Below, in pieces: positions 38,258-47,256 of a DNA stretch of 64,000 bases. The notes below the pieces were generated by a model that ran no database searches, was not told where the DNA came from, and worked only from the letters and a program-made list of their open reading frames with translations. The position numbers were made by a program, and so were the translations under genes. Source of the stretch: CAZRGV01 sp964599655 (lineage in GTDB: Bacteria; Planctomycetota; Planctomycetia; Isosphaerales; Isosphaeraceae); contig CAZRGV010000016.1 in the NCBI GenBank assembly GCA_964599655.1, positions 1 through 64,000 on the forward strand. Direction: 5' to 3'. Every line of letters begins with the position of its first letter. Positions within the stretch are counted from its first letter, which is position 1.

Positions 38258-41143
38258 TCAAAGTTTCTCGAGCAAGCCGGCCACGGACGCCCGTTGGGAC
38301 GTCAGCTCAGCCTCCTTCAACCGCTGCTGTTCCACCACCTCGGCGGGGGCTCGAGAGACGAAGCTGTCGTTGCGGAGCTTGGCCCGGACGCCGTCGAGCT
38401 GCTTGTCGATGTCGGCGAGCATCTTGCGGAGGCGAGCTCGCTCGGCATCCTTGTCGATGAGCCCCTCCAGGGGCAGGATCACCTCGGCATCAGCGAGCAC
38501 GGTCACGGCGCACGCCTCGGGACGCGACGCCGACTCCGTAATGGTCAGGTCGCTCGCTTCGGTCAGTGCCTTGAGGAACAACTCACCCAATCGCAAGGCA
38601 TCGGCGACCAGGCCCGAGGCCACGAGGATCGGAGCGACCTTGACCCCCTTGGGCACGTTTCGTTCGGCCTTCAGATTCCGGATGGCCGTGATCTTCTCCT
38701 GCCACTGGGCCACCACCGATTCGGCGTTGGGATTGGACCAGGAGGCCGGATAAATGGGCCAGGGTGCGATGCAGACGCTCTCGGCGGCCGGCGTGATCTG
38801 GTCGATCCCTCGGCCGGGCGCGACGGTTCCGAGTGCCTGCCAGACGGCCTCCGTCACGAACGGCATCATGGGATGAAGCAACCGGCAAAGGCCGTCGAGG
38901 ACGGTGGCCAGAACGCGCTGGGCGGTCGGTCGAGACGGTGAATCGGGCTGGAGCCGGCTCTTGGTCAACTCGACGTACCAGTCGCAGAAGTTGTTCCACG
39001 TGAAGTCGCGGAGCCGCCGGGCGTACTCGGCGAACTGATACGCTTCGAGGTCGGCCGTCGCGTCCCTGGCGGTTCGCTCCAGAAGGCTGAGGATCCAGCG
39101 ATCTTCGATGGGCAGGTCATCGAGGTTCAAGGGGAAGGGCTGGTATCCTTCCAGGTGCATCAGCGCGAACCGGGCGGCGTTCCAGAACTTGTTCGGGAAG
39201 GTTCGCCCTTCCTCGAACCGCTTCGACGTGTTGACACGCTGATCCTTGGGCAGGTCTTTCGCCTGGGCGGGTAAAACCCACTCGATCGGTTGTCCGGCCC
39301 CCTTTCGGATGGCGACCTTTCCGTCGGCGTCCTTGACCGGCTCGACGGGCATCCGGAGATCCTGCGTCTCGGTCGCCGAGCTGGCGAGGGTGTACCGCAT
39401 CGCGTCGGCGCCATAGGATTCGATGATGTCGACCGGATCGATGCCGTTGCCGGCCGTCTTCGACATCCGCTTGCCTTCGCCGTCCTGAATCACCGGGTGA
39501 ATGAAGACGTGGCGGAACGGCACGTCCCCCATGTTGAACTGGCCGAAGATGACCATCCGGGCGACCCAGAGCGTGATGATGTCGCGGGCCGTCGAGAGGA
39601 CGCTGGTCGGATAGTACTTCTCGAGCTCGGCGGTTCGGTCGGGCCAGCCGAGGGTCGAATGGGGCCAGAGGGCCGAGCTGAACCACGTGTCCAGCACGTC
39701 CGGGTCCTGAACCAGCTCGTGCGCGGGGCCGATCGCGTCGGACGACAGGTCGTCGAGCGCGCAGACGAGCCAGCCGCCCGACTCCGACGCCCGCCACGCG
39801 ACGTCATCGCGGCCTTCGAAGGCGCGCCTCAGGTCGGCTTCGGTGCAGGTCTGGCAATACCAGATTGGAATGCGATGGCCCCACCAGAGCTGCCGGCTGA
39901 TGCACCAATCACGCTTCTCCGAGAGCCAGTCGAGATAGCTCTTGGCGTAACGTTCCGGGTGGACCCGGATTTGGCCCGAGGTCACGGCATCCATGGCCTT
40001 CTGGGCGAAACCAGGCGTGCCGTCGAGGTCGTCGGCCATGCGGACGAACCACTGGTCGGAAAGGTACGGCTCGATCGGCGACTTGCTCCGATCGGAATAG
40101 TTCACGCGGGTGGCATAGGATTCCACCTTCTCGAGCAGACCCCGCGATTCGAGATCGGCGACGACCCGCTTCCTCACAACTCGGCTGTCGAGCCCCGCGT
40201 AAGCGCCGGCATTTTCGTTGTAAGAGCCGTCGGGGTTGAGCAGGTTGATCATCGGCAAGTTGTGCCGCAGCCCGGTCTGGTAGTCGTTTGGGTCGTGTGC
40301 GGGGGTCACCTTGACGCAGCCCGTGCCAAACTTGGGGTCGACCAGGATCGCGTCGGCGATGATCGGGATCTGACGTCCCGTCAGCGGAAGGTCGACCATC
40401 TTGCCGATCAGGTGTTTGTATCTTGGATCGTCGGGGTGGACGGCCACGGCCGTGTCGCCCAGCATGGTTTCGGGACGTGTCGTGGCGACGTGAAGCGCCT
40501 CGCCTTCCATGCCCGCGACCGGGTAACGGATTGTCCAGAGCTGTCCCTGGATGTCCTCGTAGTAAATCTCGTCGTCGGCCACGGCCGTGCGAAGCTGGGT
40601 ATCCCAGTTGACCAGCCGCTTGCCGCGGAAGATCTTGCTCGCTTGAAACAGGCGAAAGAACGTGAGCCGAACCGCCCTGGAGCAGATCTCGTCGAGCGTG
40701 AAACGGGTCCGGTCCCAGTCGCAGGAACAACCCATCAGGCGAAGCTGATTGAGGATGCGCTTCTCGTACTCGTCCTTCCAGGCCCAGATGCGGGCCACCA
40801 GCGCCTCGCGTCCCAGGTCATGGCGGGTCTTCTTTTCCTCCTCCAGCAGACGGCGCTCGACGACGGCCTGAGTCGCGATCCCGGCATGATCGGTGCCGGG
40901 CATCCAGAGGGTGTCGAACCCTTGCATCCGTCGCCAACGGATCAGAATGTCCTGGAGTGTGTTGTTCAAGGCGTGTCCCAGGTGCAACGCCCCGGTCACG
41001 TTCGGCGGTGGGATCACGATGCAGTACGGGGGCTTCGGGCTGGAGGGGTCGGCATGGAAGTAACCCTTTTCCAGCCAGAAGGCATACCAGCGTCGCTGGG
41101 CGTCCTGCGGGTCGTACTGCTTGGGAAGGTCGGCGATGCTCAT
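38258..41143 (-). CDS. valS: Valine--tRNA ligase
   Basis: A 961-residue class I synthetase that charges tRNA-Val. The HIGH motif is HLGH within PPPNVTGALHLGHALN (about 46-61). The KMSKS motif reads RMSKT in GKRMSKTAGNGIDP, a variant seen in some synthetases. The editing (CP1) domain contains TTRPETMLGDTAVAVHP. The WISRQLWWGHRIP-like string and the C-terminal coiled-coil (LIDKDAERARLRKMLADIDK) are also typical. Length is normal for the bacterial enzyme. The ATG at 41143 fits the family N-terminus. Confidence 0.97.
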   Translation of the reverse strand: MSIADLPKQYDPQDAQRRWYAFWLEKGYFHADPSSPKPPYCIVIPPPNVTGALHLGHALNNTLQDILIRWRRMQGFDTLWMPGTDHAGIATQAVVERRLLEEEKKTRHDLGREALVARIWAWKDEYEKRILNQLRLMGCSCDWDRTRFTLDEICSRAVRLTFFRLFQASKIFRGKRLVNWDTQLRTAVADDEIYYEDIQGQLWTIRYPVAGMEGEALHVATTRPETMLGDTAVAVHPDDPRYKHLIGKMVDLPLTGRQIPIIADAILVDPKFGTGCVKVTPAHDPNDYQTGLRHNLPMINLLNPDGSYNENAGAYAGLDSRVVRKRVVADLESRGLLEKVESYATRVNYSDRSKSPIEPYLSDQWFVRMADDLDGTPGFAQKAMDAVTSGQIRVHPERYAKSYLDWLSEKRDWCISRQLWWGHRIPIWYCQTCTEADLRRAFEGRDDVAWRASESGGWLVCALDDLSSDAIGPAHELVQDPDVLDTWFSSALWPHSTLGWPDRTAELEKYYPTSVLSTARDIITLWVARMVIFGQFNMGDVPFRHVFIHPVIQDGEGKRMSKTAGNGIDPVDIIESYGADAMRYTLASSATETQDLRMPVEPVKDADGKVAIRKGAGQPIEWVLPAQAKDLPKDQRVNTSKRFEEGRTFPNKFWNAARFALMHLEGYQPFPLNLDDLPIEDRWILSLLERTARDATADLEAYQFAEYARRLRDFTWNNFCDWYVELTKSRLQPDSPSRPTAQRVLATVLDGLCRLLHPMMPFVTEAVWQALGTVAPGRGIDQITPAAESVCIAPWPIYPASWSNPNAESVVAQWQEKITAIRNLKAERNVPKGVKVAPILVASGLVADALRLGELFLKALTEASDLTITESASRPEACAVTVLADAEVILPLEGLIDKDAERARLRKMLADIDKQLDGVRAKLRNDSFVSRAPAEVVEQQRLKEAELTSQRASVAGLLEKL

Positions 41144-41342
41144 GCCTGGTCAGTCCGGGTAGGGGGCGTCGGAAGAGAGTGGACCCGAGGATTACCGGCA
41201 ACCCGAGATTCTCGATCGCACTTCTTGGTTTCTTTTGGAACGACGGCAAATCGACGCGAAGGACTCTGGGTTCGTTTCGTCCAGGAGAAGACCGAGGTTC
41301 CGCGTGGAACTCGACCGACTCTTAGGGCCACTGGCTGGCGGG

Positions 41343-42938
41343 TCAGTTTCGAGCCATCACCGGCTCAAGGCGCGTGGACCGAGCGTCTTTCGAAAGTTTG
41401 TGCTCGATGGCGTCGACCAGAGCCAACCAGCTGGCTTCGATGATGTTCTCCGAGACACCGACCGTGCCCCAGACCGTGTCGGCGTCCTTGCTTTCAATCA
41501 CGACCCGCACTCGCGCCGCGGTGCCGGCTCGTTCATTGATGACCCGAACCTTGTAATCGACAAGGACCATCTCGCGAAGCCTGGGGAAGTGATTCTCGAG
41601 CGCCTTGCGCAACGCCCCGTCGAGCGCGTTGACCGGCCCATCTCCTTCACTGACGGTGTGCTCGATCACCTCGCCAATTCGAACCTTGACGGTCGCCTCG
41701 GTGAGCGGCGTGCCTTGCGGTCCATTCTCGACGCTCACGCGATAACCGAGCTGTTCAAACCAGGGGTGGTAGCGGCCCGCGAGCTTCTCGACCAGGAGCA
41801 CGAACGAGGCTTCCGCCGCCTCGAATTGATAACCCTCGTTCTCGAGCTCCTGAACCCGGTCGAGGACACGGGCCATCAGTCCGGGGTCGTGCTCGAGGTT
41901 GTGCTCTCCGAGCTTCTCAGCGATGTTCGACTTGCCGGAGAGCTCGCTGACCAGCACGCGCCGTTCGTTGCCGACGGCGGCCGGGTCGATGTGCTCGTAG
42001 CTCGCTGCGGTCTTGCGGACGGCGTGTACGTGCATCCCCCCCTTGTGCGCGAAGGCGCTGGAGCCGACGAACGGCTGGCCAGGGCGAAAGTTCATGTTCG
42101 CCGTCTCGTAGACGTAGCGCGAGACCTCGGTCAGGTGGCTGAGCCGGCCAGGCCGCAGGAGCTCGAAACCCTCGTACTTGAGCGCCAGGTTGGCGATCAC
42201 ACTGCACAGATCGACGTTCCCGCAGCGCTCGCCGATGCCGTTGATCGTCCCCTGAACCTGCGAGGCCCCGCGCTCGACAGCGGCCAGGGTGTTCGCGACG
42301 GCCAGTTCACCGTCGTTGTGCGTGTGAATGCCGATCGGAACCGCGATCTCGCGACGGACCAGAGCCACGGCCTCGGCCACCTCGGCCGGCAGGCTGCCGC
42401 CATTGGTGTCGCAGAGGACGAGCCACCTCGCACCGGCCTCGGCGGCTGCCCTGAGTGTCCGCAACGCATAGTCGGGATTGCGCTTGTAGCCGTCGAAAAA
42501 ATGCTCGGCGTCGTACACGACCTCCTCGACGTTGGCCGCGAGAAAGGCCACCGAATCCGCGATCATTCTCAGGTTTTCCTCGAGCGAAACCCCGAGAACC
42601 TCACGGACATGGAGGTCCCAGCTCTTGCCGACGACCGTGACCACATCGGTTCGGGCCTCCACCAGCGCCCTCATCCCGACGTCGTCCTCCGCGGCGATGT
42701 CACGCCGGCGGGTCATCCCGAACGCGGCGACCTTGGCCGACTGCAAATCGAGGTCTCGGACGGCACGGAAGTAGTTAGCGTCTTTGGGGTTAGAGAGTGG
42801 ATACCCCCCTTCGACGTAATCGACTCCCAGATCGTCAAGCCGCTGCGTAATCAGCAGCTTGTCCTGAAGCGAGAAGTTGACGCCCTCGCCCTGGCTGCCG
42901 TCGCGCAAGGTGGTGTCGTAGATGGCGATCCGCGTCAT
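41343..42938 (-). CDS. cimA: (R)-citramalate synthase
   Basis: A 531-residue enzyme that condenses acetyl-CoA with pyruvate to form citramalate, the entry to the threonine-independent isoleucine route. The TIM barrel starts RIAIYDTTLRDGSQGEG, with the metal-binding Asp and Arg, and includes GIHTHNDGELAVANTL and GTINGIGERCGN. The C-terminal regulatory domain (about 390-520) is complete. The length and DTTLRDGSQ start fit CimA better than LeuA, which is shorter in this stretch and starts differently. A longer frame upstream of ATG 42938 is not supported. LeuB, needed later in the same route, lies about 6 kb away. Confidence 0.9.
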   Translation of the reverse strand: MTRIAIYDTTLRDGSQGEGVNFSLQDKLLITQRLDDLGVDYVEGGYPLSNPKDANYFRAVRDLDLQSAKVAAFGMTRRRDIAAEDDVGMRALVEARTDVVTVVGKSWDLHVREVLGVSLEENLRMIADSVAFLAANVEEVVYDAEHFFDGYKRNPDYALRTLRAAAEAGARWLVLCDTNGGSLPAEVAEAVALVRREIAVPIGIHTHNDGELAVANTLAAVERGASQVQGTINGIGERCGNVDLCSVIANLALKYEGFELLRPGRLSHLTEVSRYVYETANMNFRPGQPFVGSSAFAHKGGMHVHAVRKTAASYEHIDPAAVGNERRVLVSELSGKSNIAEKLGEHNLEHDPGLMARVLDRVQELENEGYQFEAAEASFVLLVEKLAGRYHPWFEQLGYRVSVENGPQGTPLTEATVKVRIGEVIEHTVSEGDGPVNALDGALRKALENHFPRLREMVLVDYKVRVINERAGTAARVRVVIESKDADTVWGTVGVSENIIEASWLALVDAIEHKLSKDARSTRLEPVMARN

Positions 42939-43129
42939 GAGGAATCCAACCGCCTCTCTGTCCCTGTTTTTCCGAGGATTCGCGTGCCGAACGTGCTTCG
43001 CCCCGATTGAAAGATGGGATATTGTAGCAGATTCGGTCGTCACGTTGACCCCCTAAGACACCGGCCGTCGCCGTCGGTTCGAGACGGCGCGTTCCAGGAC
43101 GGCCGGCCCGATCCGAGACAGGGAGTCCC

Positions 43130-43813
43130 ATGCGCACCCTCGAAGCGTTGATCGAGGCCATCCACCAGGAAGCGCTCCGCGACGAGTTCCCGATTGATAC
43201 CCCGGTTTATGAGCGGGCGGGCAGAGATCCCACGCAGCCGATCCTTTTCGCGGGCCGACTCGACTCCCCCGTCTGCATCTTCGGCCGGGATCTCGGGAAA
43301 GACGAGGTGGCGGTCGGCCAGCCTCTCGTCGGCGCCGGCGGACGCCTGGTGCGAACCGGCCTGCTCAACGCCTTCGCCGACGGCGCCGACCGCACGCGTG
43401 ATCGCTGGCTCGAGTCGGCCCTGGAGTACGCCTTGCTCACGAATACGGTTCCGTACAAGCCCCCCGGAAACAAGGCGTACCCCGACTCGGTGAAGGAGCG
43501 ATTTCGCCCGTTCCTCGCCGAGCTTCTTGTCGGCCACTGGAAAGGAAACCGGGTCCTCACCCTGGGGACCGAGGCCTTTCAGTGGTTCGTCCCCTATGCC
43601 GATCCGGAAGCGGCGAAGGCGTTCTGGAAGCGTGACGACCGCTACGAGGCCGAGCTGCCCTGCGTTCTGGTGGCCAGAATCGGCCAGGAGGAAATCCAAA
43701 AGCCGTTGATGCTCGGTCCCCTTCCACACCCTTCACCCCTCAACCAAAGGTGGTATTCTCAGTTTCCGGAATTGCTTGCGAAACGGCTCGCTCGCGTCCA
43801 AGGTTTAACATGA
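43130..43813 (+). CDS. Uracil-DNA glycosylase superfamily protein
   Basis: A 227-residue protein. The string CIFGRDLGKDEVAVGQPLVGAGGRLV (about 45-70) matches the GxxPGxxEDxxGxPFVGxAG pattern of family 4/5 UDG enzymes in layout, and LPHPSPLNQRWY supplies the H-P-S motif of the C-terminal active-site loop. The first motif has GRDLG rather than GEAPG, and I see no four-cysteine iron-sulphur cluster, so it differs from classic family 4. Uracil excision or a related base repair is likely, but the exact activity is not certain. Confidence 0.75.
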   Translation: MRTLEALIEAIHQEALRDEFPIDTPVYERAGRDPTQPILFAGRLDSPVCIFGRDLGKDEVAVGQPLVGAGGRLVRTGLLNAFADGADRTRDRWLESALEYALLTNTVPYKPPGNKAYPDSVKERFRPFLAELLVGHWKGNRVLTLGTEAFQWFVPYADPEAAKAFWKRDDRYEAELPCVLVARIGQEEIQKPLMLGPLPHPSPLNQRWYSQFPELLAKRLARVQGLT

Positions 43814-43940
43814 CCCATGCATCCAAACTCCATGGAGAATCGTTTCTTGCAAAGACGAGTTACTTAGGGGTTGCGGAACCGAAGAGGCCACGGTACGTTA
43901 CTTCGATCAGGCAATCATCTTCCAAATGGGGATTTCGCCG

Positions 43941-44369
43941 ATGCGCAAGGTTCAAATGGTGACCGATCGCGAGCTCGAGATCTTGAAGGTCTTGTGGGTT
44001 CGGGGCCGGGCGAGCGTCCGTGAGGTTCAGGAGGACCTGATCAAGATGGCGGGGCCGGTCGCTTACAGCACCGTGCAAACGCTGTTGAACATCATGGAGG
44101 AGAAGAAGGGACTGGTCCGTCACGTCGTCGAGGGGAGAACGTTCATCTACATCCCCAAGAAGAGCCCCGAGCGGACGATTCGCGAACTGACCAAACGGTT
44201 CGTCGATCGCGTCTTCGATGGCGCTCTCGACCGGGTCATGGTGGCGTTGCTCGACTCGACCCCACCCAGCCCGGAGGAATTCGACAAGCTCCGAGAGATG
44301 ATTGACGAAGCCCAGCGTCAGTCGTCGAGCCGGCCGGATGCGCCCGCCGAGGAAGAACTGTCCGCCTGA
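43941..44369 (+). CDS. BlaI/MecI/CopY family repressor
   Basis: A 142-residue winged-helix repressor: MVTDRELEILKVLWVRGRASVREVQEDL (about 6-33) is the classical start, followed by YSTVQTLLNIMEEKKGLVRH, the recognition helix region, and a C-terminal dimerisation helix. It should bind an operator in front of this pair and be inactivated by the adjacent M56 peptidase, which starts 34 bases after its stop. The in-frame ATG at 43926 would add five residues; GGGG ten bases before 43941 favours the shorter form. Confidence 0.92.
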   Translation: MRKVQMVTDRELEILKVLWVRGRASVREVQEDLIKMAGPVAYSTVQTLLNIMEEKKGLVRHVVEGRTFIYIPKKSPERTIRELTKRFVDRVFDGALDRVMVALLDSTPPSPEEFDKLREMIDEAQRQSSSRPDAPAEEELSA

Positions 44370-44403
44370 GTCCTTGCCCTGGTTCGCGACGGGAGGATCG
44401 TCG

Positions 44404-45876
44404 ATGGTCGCCTGGATCGACCGTCTTGGGGCCATCCTTCTCGATGCGACTCTGGCTTCGACGATGCTGCTGAGCGCGTCGGTCCTCTTCATGGTTGGTT
44501 GTCGTCAGCCGGTTCGACGTTGCCTTGTGGCTCGTGCCTCGCTTTTGGGTGCGCTGGCGATCATCCCCTTGACCACGTTTCGACCGATTTCCCCCCTCGA
44601 CGTGGTCGGCGCGCTTCGTGATCTCTCACCCCTGCCCTGGTTGGATTCGGAATCGAATGCAAATCTTGGATGGATCGGCGGCACCGGCGTTCGCGTCGCG
44701 TCCTGGGTGATCTCGTCGGCACTTCCCTCCTGGCTTCCGCGCGCGATCCCGCTCTTGTACCTGCTGGGTGTGGCCTTGAGCCTTGGCTGGATCGGCTTTG
44801 GCTTCTGGGCCTCCTGCTGGCTGGTCCGGACGGCGCGCGAGCCGTCTCCCTCGTCTCGAGATCTCCTCGCCGCTCAGAGCCGAGGAGGACGGTTTCGGCG
44901 CCCCAGGCTTCTCGTGTCAGATCGGGTCCGCCGGCCGGTGCTCTTGGGAACCCTCCGTCCCGTGATCCTGATTCCGCCGGAACTGGACGGGCCCGGGGCC
45001 TCGGAAGCGCTTCGGCTCAGTCTGCTCCACGAACTCGGCCACGCCTCAAGGTGGGACTCGCTGTTCTGCCTCGTGGGTGCACTGGCCCAGGCCACTTGGT
45101 TCTTTGTTCCGATGCTCTGGTGGGTTCGAGAGCAGATGCGACTCGACCAGGAGTTGCTCGCCGATCGGCACGCCTCCGAGGACTTCGGCCCATTCGGCTC
45201 TTACGCGTCGGCCCTGGTTGACCTGGCCGACCCTCGAGGCACCGCGAGTCGTTCCTCCCCGCCCTCCGCTTGCCGACCCTTGGTGCCCACTGGGTCGAAA
45301 TCCTCGCTCATTCTTCGCGTTCTGATGCTGGTTCGTTGCCCCTTCCCGGTCGAGCTGCGATCTCCGATTTGGTGGCGATGCTCGGTCCCCGTCATTGTCG
45401 CCGGCGCGACCCTGCTGGCGTCGAGTCTGACACTTCGAGGCGATCGGTTCCCTCATCGGCAACAGTCCGTCTCATCCCGAAGGCCCGCGCACGGCACGTT
45501 TCAGCTCGACCGGCTGGCGATCGACAACTCGAAACCGCCCTCCTCGGGCGCCGTCGCGCGCTCGTACCGACTGATGTGTCCACTGCCGGAGGAGTTCGAG
45601 TTGACCCTGGACGTCTGGGGAGCCGGGCCCGACCTGGAGTTGGTGCGCGTGGCCGGACAACGAATTTCGCCACCCCTTTCCGGGACGGTCGGCAGCCCTC
45701 TGGGTGAAGGCTACCATCATGTTCGCCTGATCCGGAACCACGCGACGGTTTCCGTCTGGCTGGATGGTCAACCCGTCCCGCCCCTGGCCGATGCGCAACC
45801 CATCCCCGATTGGCTGACGGTGCAATCGGCCCCTCGCCAGATCGGTCGATTTCGCAATCTCGTTCTGACCTGGTGA
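44404..45876 (+). CDS. M56 (BlaR1-like) sensor peptidase with beta-rich C-terminus
   Basis: A 490-residue membrane protein. Four TM segments surround the M56 peptidase domain with the zinc site HELGH (His209, Glu210, His213) and the downstream RLDQELLADRHA, whose Glu is the third ligand. A last TM segment near 335 is followed by about 130 outer residues (GTFQLDRLAIDNSKPPSSG, then YRLMCPLPEEFELTLDVWG, then VSVWLDGQPVPPL). These look like a LamG/DUF1080 jelly roll, not the penicillin-binding domain of BlaR1. GGGAGG precedes the ATG. It pairs with the BlaI gene upstream. Confidence 0.85.
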   Translation: MVAWIDRLGAILLDATLASTMLLSASVLFMVGCRQPVRRCLVARASLLGALAIIPLTTFRPISPLDVVGALRDLSPLPWLDSESNANLGWIGGTGVRVASWVISSALPSWLPRAIPLLYLLGVALSLGWIGFGFWASCWLVRTAREPSPSSRDLLAAQSRGGRFRRPRLLVSDRVRRPVLLGTLRPVILIPPELDGPGASEALRLSLLHELGHASRWDSLFCLVGALAQATWFFVPMLWWVREQMRLDQELLADRHASEDFGPFGSYASALVDLADPRGTASRSSPPSACRPLVPTGSKSSLILRVLMLVRCPFPVELRSPIWWRCSVPVIVAGATLLASSLTLRGDRFPHRQQSVSSRRPAHGTFQLDRLAIDNSKPPSSGAVARSYRLMCPLPEEFELTLDVWGAGPDLELVRVAGQRISPPLSGTVGSPLGEGYHHVRLIRNHATVSVWLDGQPVPPLADAQPIPDWLTVQSAPRQIGRFRNLVLTW

Positions 45877-45897
45877 GATCGACGGCTCAACCCTGGC

Positions 45898-45912
45898 CTG
45901 CCAATTCGGCAG
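45898..45912. promoter_or_regulatory. Upstream palindrome 1 (hsp20 control region)
   Basis: CTGCCAATTCGGCAG. It matches the ideal 15-bp palindrome CTGCCAATTTGGCAG at 14 positions. Its centre is about 210 bases before the predicted transcription start, a usual place for a sigma-54 activator. Confidence 0.6.
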
Positions 45913-45950
45913 CGAGACCCACGAGCCTGCCATTCGCTCTTCACGATCGA

Positions 45951-45965
45951 CTGCCAATCTGGCAA
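45951..45965. promoter_or_regulatory. Upstream palindrome 2 (hsp20 control region)
   Basis: CTGCCAATCTGGCAA. It matches the same ideal palindrome at 13 positions. Its centre is 53 bases from that of the first copy, about five helical turns, so both face the same side of the DNA. Confidence 0.6.
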
Positions 45966-46088
45966 CCCTTCCCAACGCAACGCGACCCATCCGATTTCGG
46001 GACGCGTCCGAGAAGTCGATCTTAGTGCTTTTCTCACTTAAACTTGCGAGAATTGAGATCGGCCCTGGGGTCGATGCTGTGTGAATCG

Positions 46089-46104
46089 TGGCACGCGCGA
46101 TGCG
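46089..46104 (+). promoter_or_regulatory. Sigma-54-type -24/-12 promoter of hsp20
   Basis: TGGCACG, four bases, ATGCG. The -24 GG and -12 GC have the exact spacing of the consensus TGGCACG-N4-TTGC; only the first T of the -12 box differs. Transcription would start near 46115, about 55 bases before the first hsp20. Confidence 0.7.
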
Positions 46105-46168
46105 TTCCGGCTCTTCCAAGAAAGAGTCGATTGGCGGACTCGGTGGACCCCATGCGGGAGGCGCGTCG

Positions 46169-46615
46169 ATGTCGGACCCTCCGTTGCCAAGGCGATGGGA
46201 CGCGCTGCGCGACCTGCAGCGCGAGGTCGGGCGGCTCTTCGAGACATTCGCCCCCTTGACGAACTGGCGGATTCCCCGGCAATTCCCCGCGATCAACCTT
46301 TATGACGCGGGCGGGGCCTATCTCGTAACCGTCGAGCTACCCGGCCACAACTCGCGGGACCTCGAGTTGACGCTGAATGGAGCCGACACGTTGACGCTGC
46401 GCGGAGAACGGAAGCGGGACGAGACGATCGCCGACGAGAGTTACCGTCGGCAGGAGCGTCCGTTTGGCCGATGGTCGCGAACCGTTCCCCTGCCAGGGCG
46501 GGTCGACCCGGATCGCGTCTCGGCCGTATTCGCGCTGGGGGTCCTGACGGTGAATCTCCCCAAGGTTGAGGAATCACAACCGCGTCAGATCATGGTCCGG
46601 TCGGCCGCCGACTGA
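46169..46615 (+). CDS. Hsp20/alpha-crystallin small heat-shock protein (first copy)
   Basis: A 148-residue Hsp20 chaperone that binds unfolded proteins without ATP. The alpha-crystallin domain spans about 42-140: NLYDAGGAYLVTVELPGHNS, LTLRGERKRDE, ERPFGRWSRTVPLP, then ALGVLTVNLPK, the conserved GVL-x-LPK end motif. The N-terminus (LRDLQREVGRLFETF) is typical. The ATG at 46169 has GGGAGG at the right spacing; a GTG at 46088 would overlap the sigma-54-type promoter and is rejected. The second copy starts 59 bases after its stop, so they are probably co-transcribed. Confidence 0.95.
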   Translation: MSDPPLPRRWDALRDLQREVGRLFETFAPLTNWRIPRQFPAINLYDAGGAYLVTVELPGHNSRDLELTLNGADTLTLRGERKRDETIADESYRRQERPFGRWSRTVPLPGRVDPDRVSAVFALGVLTVNLPKVEESQPRQIMVRSAAD

Positions 46616-46674
46616 GACGATCGACGCTGGCTCAATTCCAGACGCCGGGCGGCCCTCGTTACGGAGTCAGAGAC

Positions 46675-47103
46675 ATGAGCAAAGAGTCCTACGCGATCCG
46701 CGTTTCCACCAGGCCGACCGAGCCCGAAGCCGCCGATTCCAGCTCGATGCTCCAACCGATCTGTCCGAGTCCGAGTGCCCAGACGCCGTTAATTGATATC
46801 CATGAAACGCCCGAGGGTTTACTCCTGGAAGCCGACCTTCCCGGGGCGTCCGAGGAAAGCCTGACGATTCAGCTTGAGGACAACGTCCTGAGCATCCACG
46901 CCAGAAGTTTGCCCCCCGCGTTGGAAGGGGCGTCGTTAATTCATCAGGAATATCGCTTGGGGGAGTTTTTTCGCTCGTTCATCCTCAGCGACGACGTCGA
47001 TCGGAGCAGGATCACCGCCGAGCTCTGCAACGGCGTGCTCCGGTTGTCGCTCCCGAGAGCCGACCGCATCCAGTCGCGTCGGATCGAAGTCCGGTCGCCC
47101 TGA
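46675..47103 (+). CDS. Hsp20/alpha-crystallin small heat-shock protein (second copy)
   Basis: A 142-residue Hsp20 protein. The alpha-crystallin domain covers about 40-138: LIDIHETPEGLLLEADLPGAS, LEDNVLSIHARSLP, YRLGEFFRSFILSDDVD and CNGVLRLSLPRAD. Its N-terminal arm is unlike that of the first copy, so the pair probably form distinct oligomers or mixed ones, as in rhizobial and planctomycete class A/C pairs. A ribosome site (CGGAG) precedes the ATG. It should share the upstream sigma-54-type promoter. Confidence 0.94.
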   Translation: MSKESYAIRVSTRPTEPEAADSSSMLQPICPSPSAQTPLIDIHETPEGLLLEADLPGASEESLTIQLEDNVLSIHARSLPPALEGASLIHQEYRLGEFFRSFILSDDVDRSRITAELCNGVLRLSLPRADRIQSRRIEVRSP

Positions 47104-47256
47104 TCCCGGGTCTGGACCAGCCCAAGGCCCCCGTCGGTCGCGATGGGGAGCGTTGAGCCCACGATCGTTTCAGGCGGGACGTGGCCCCCATCGGTTGACG
47201 AATATGGTAAAGTCGATGATGACCGTTCAACCGCAAACCGACCGGAGCGCTTGCCG

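Noticed and set aside
39290..41443. A 717-residue open frame antisense to valS
   Set aside because: It is the mirror frame of a clearly real valS; composition is low in order and has no domain.
46088..46168. GTG start for the first hsp20 at 46088
   Set aside because: It overlaps the -24/-12 promoter, adds 27 atypical residues, and the ATG at 46169 has a strong ribosome site.
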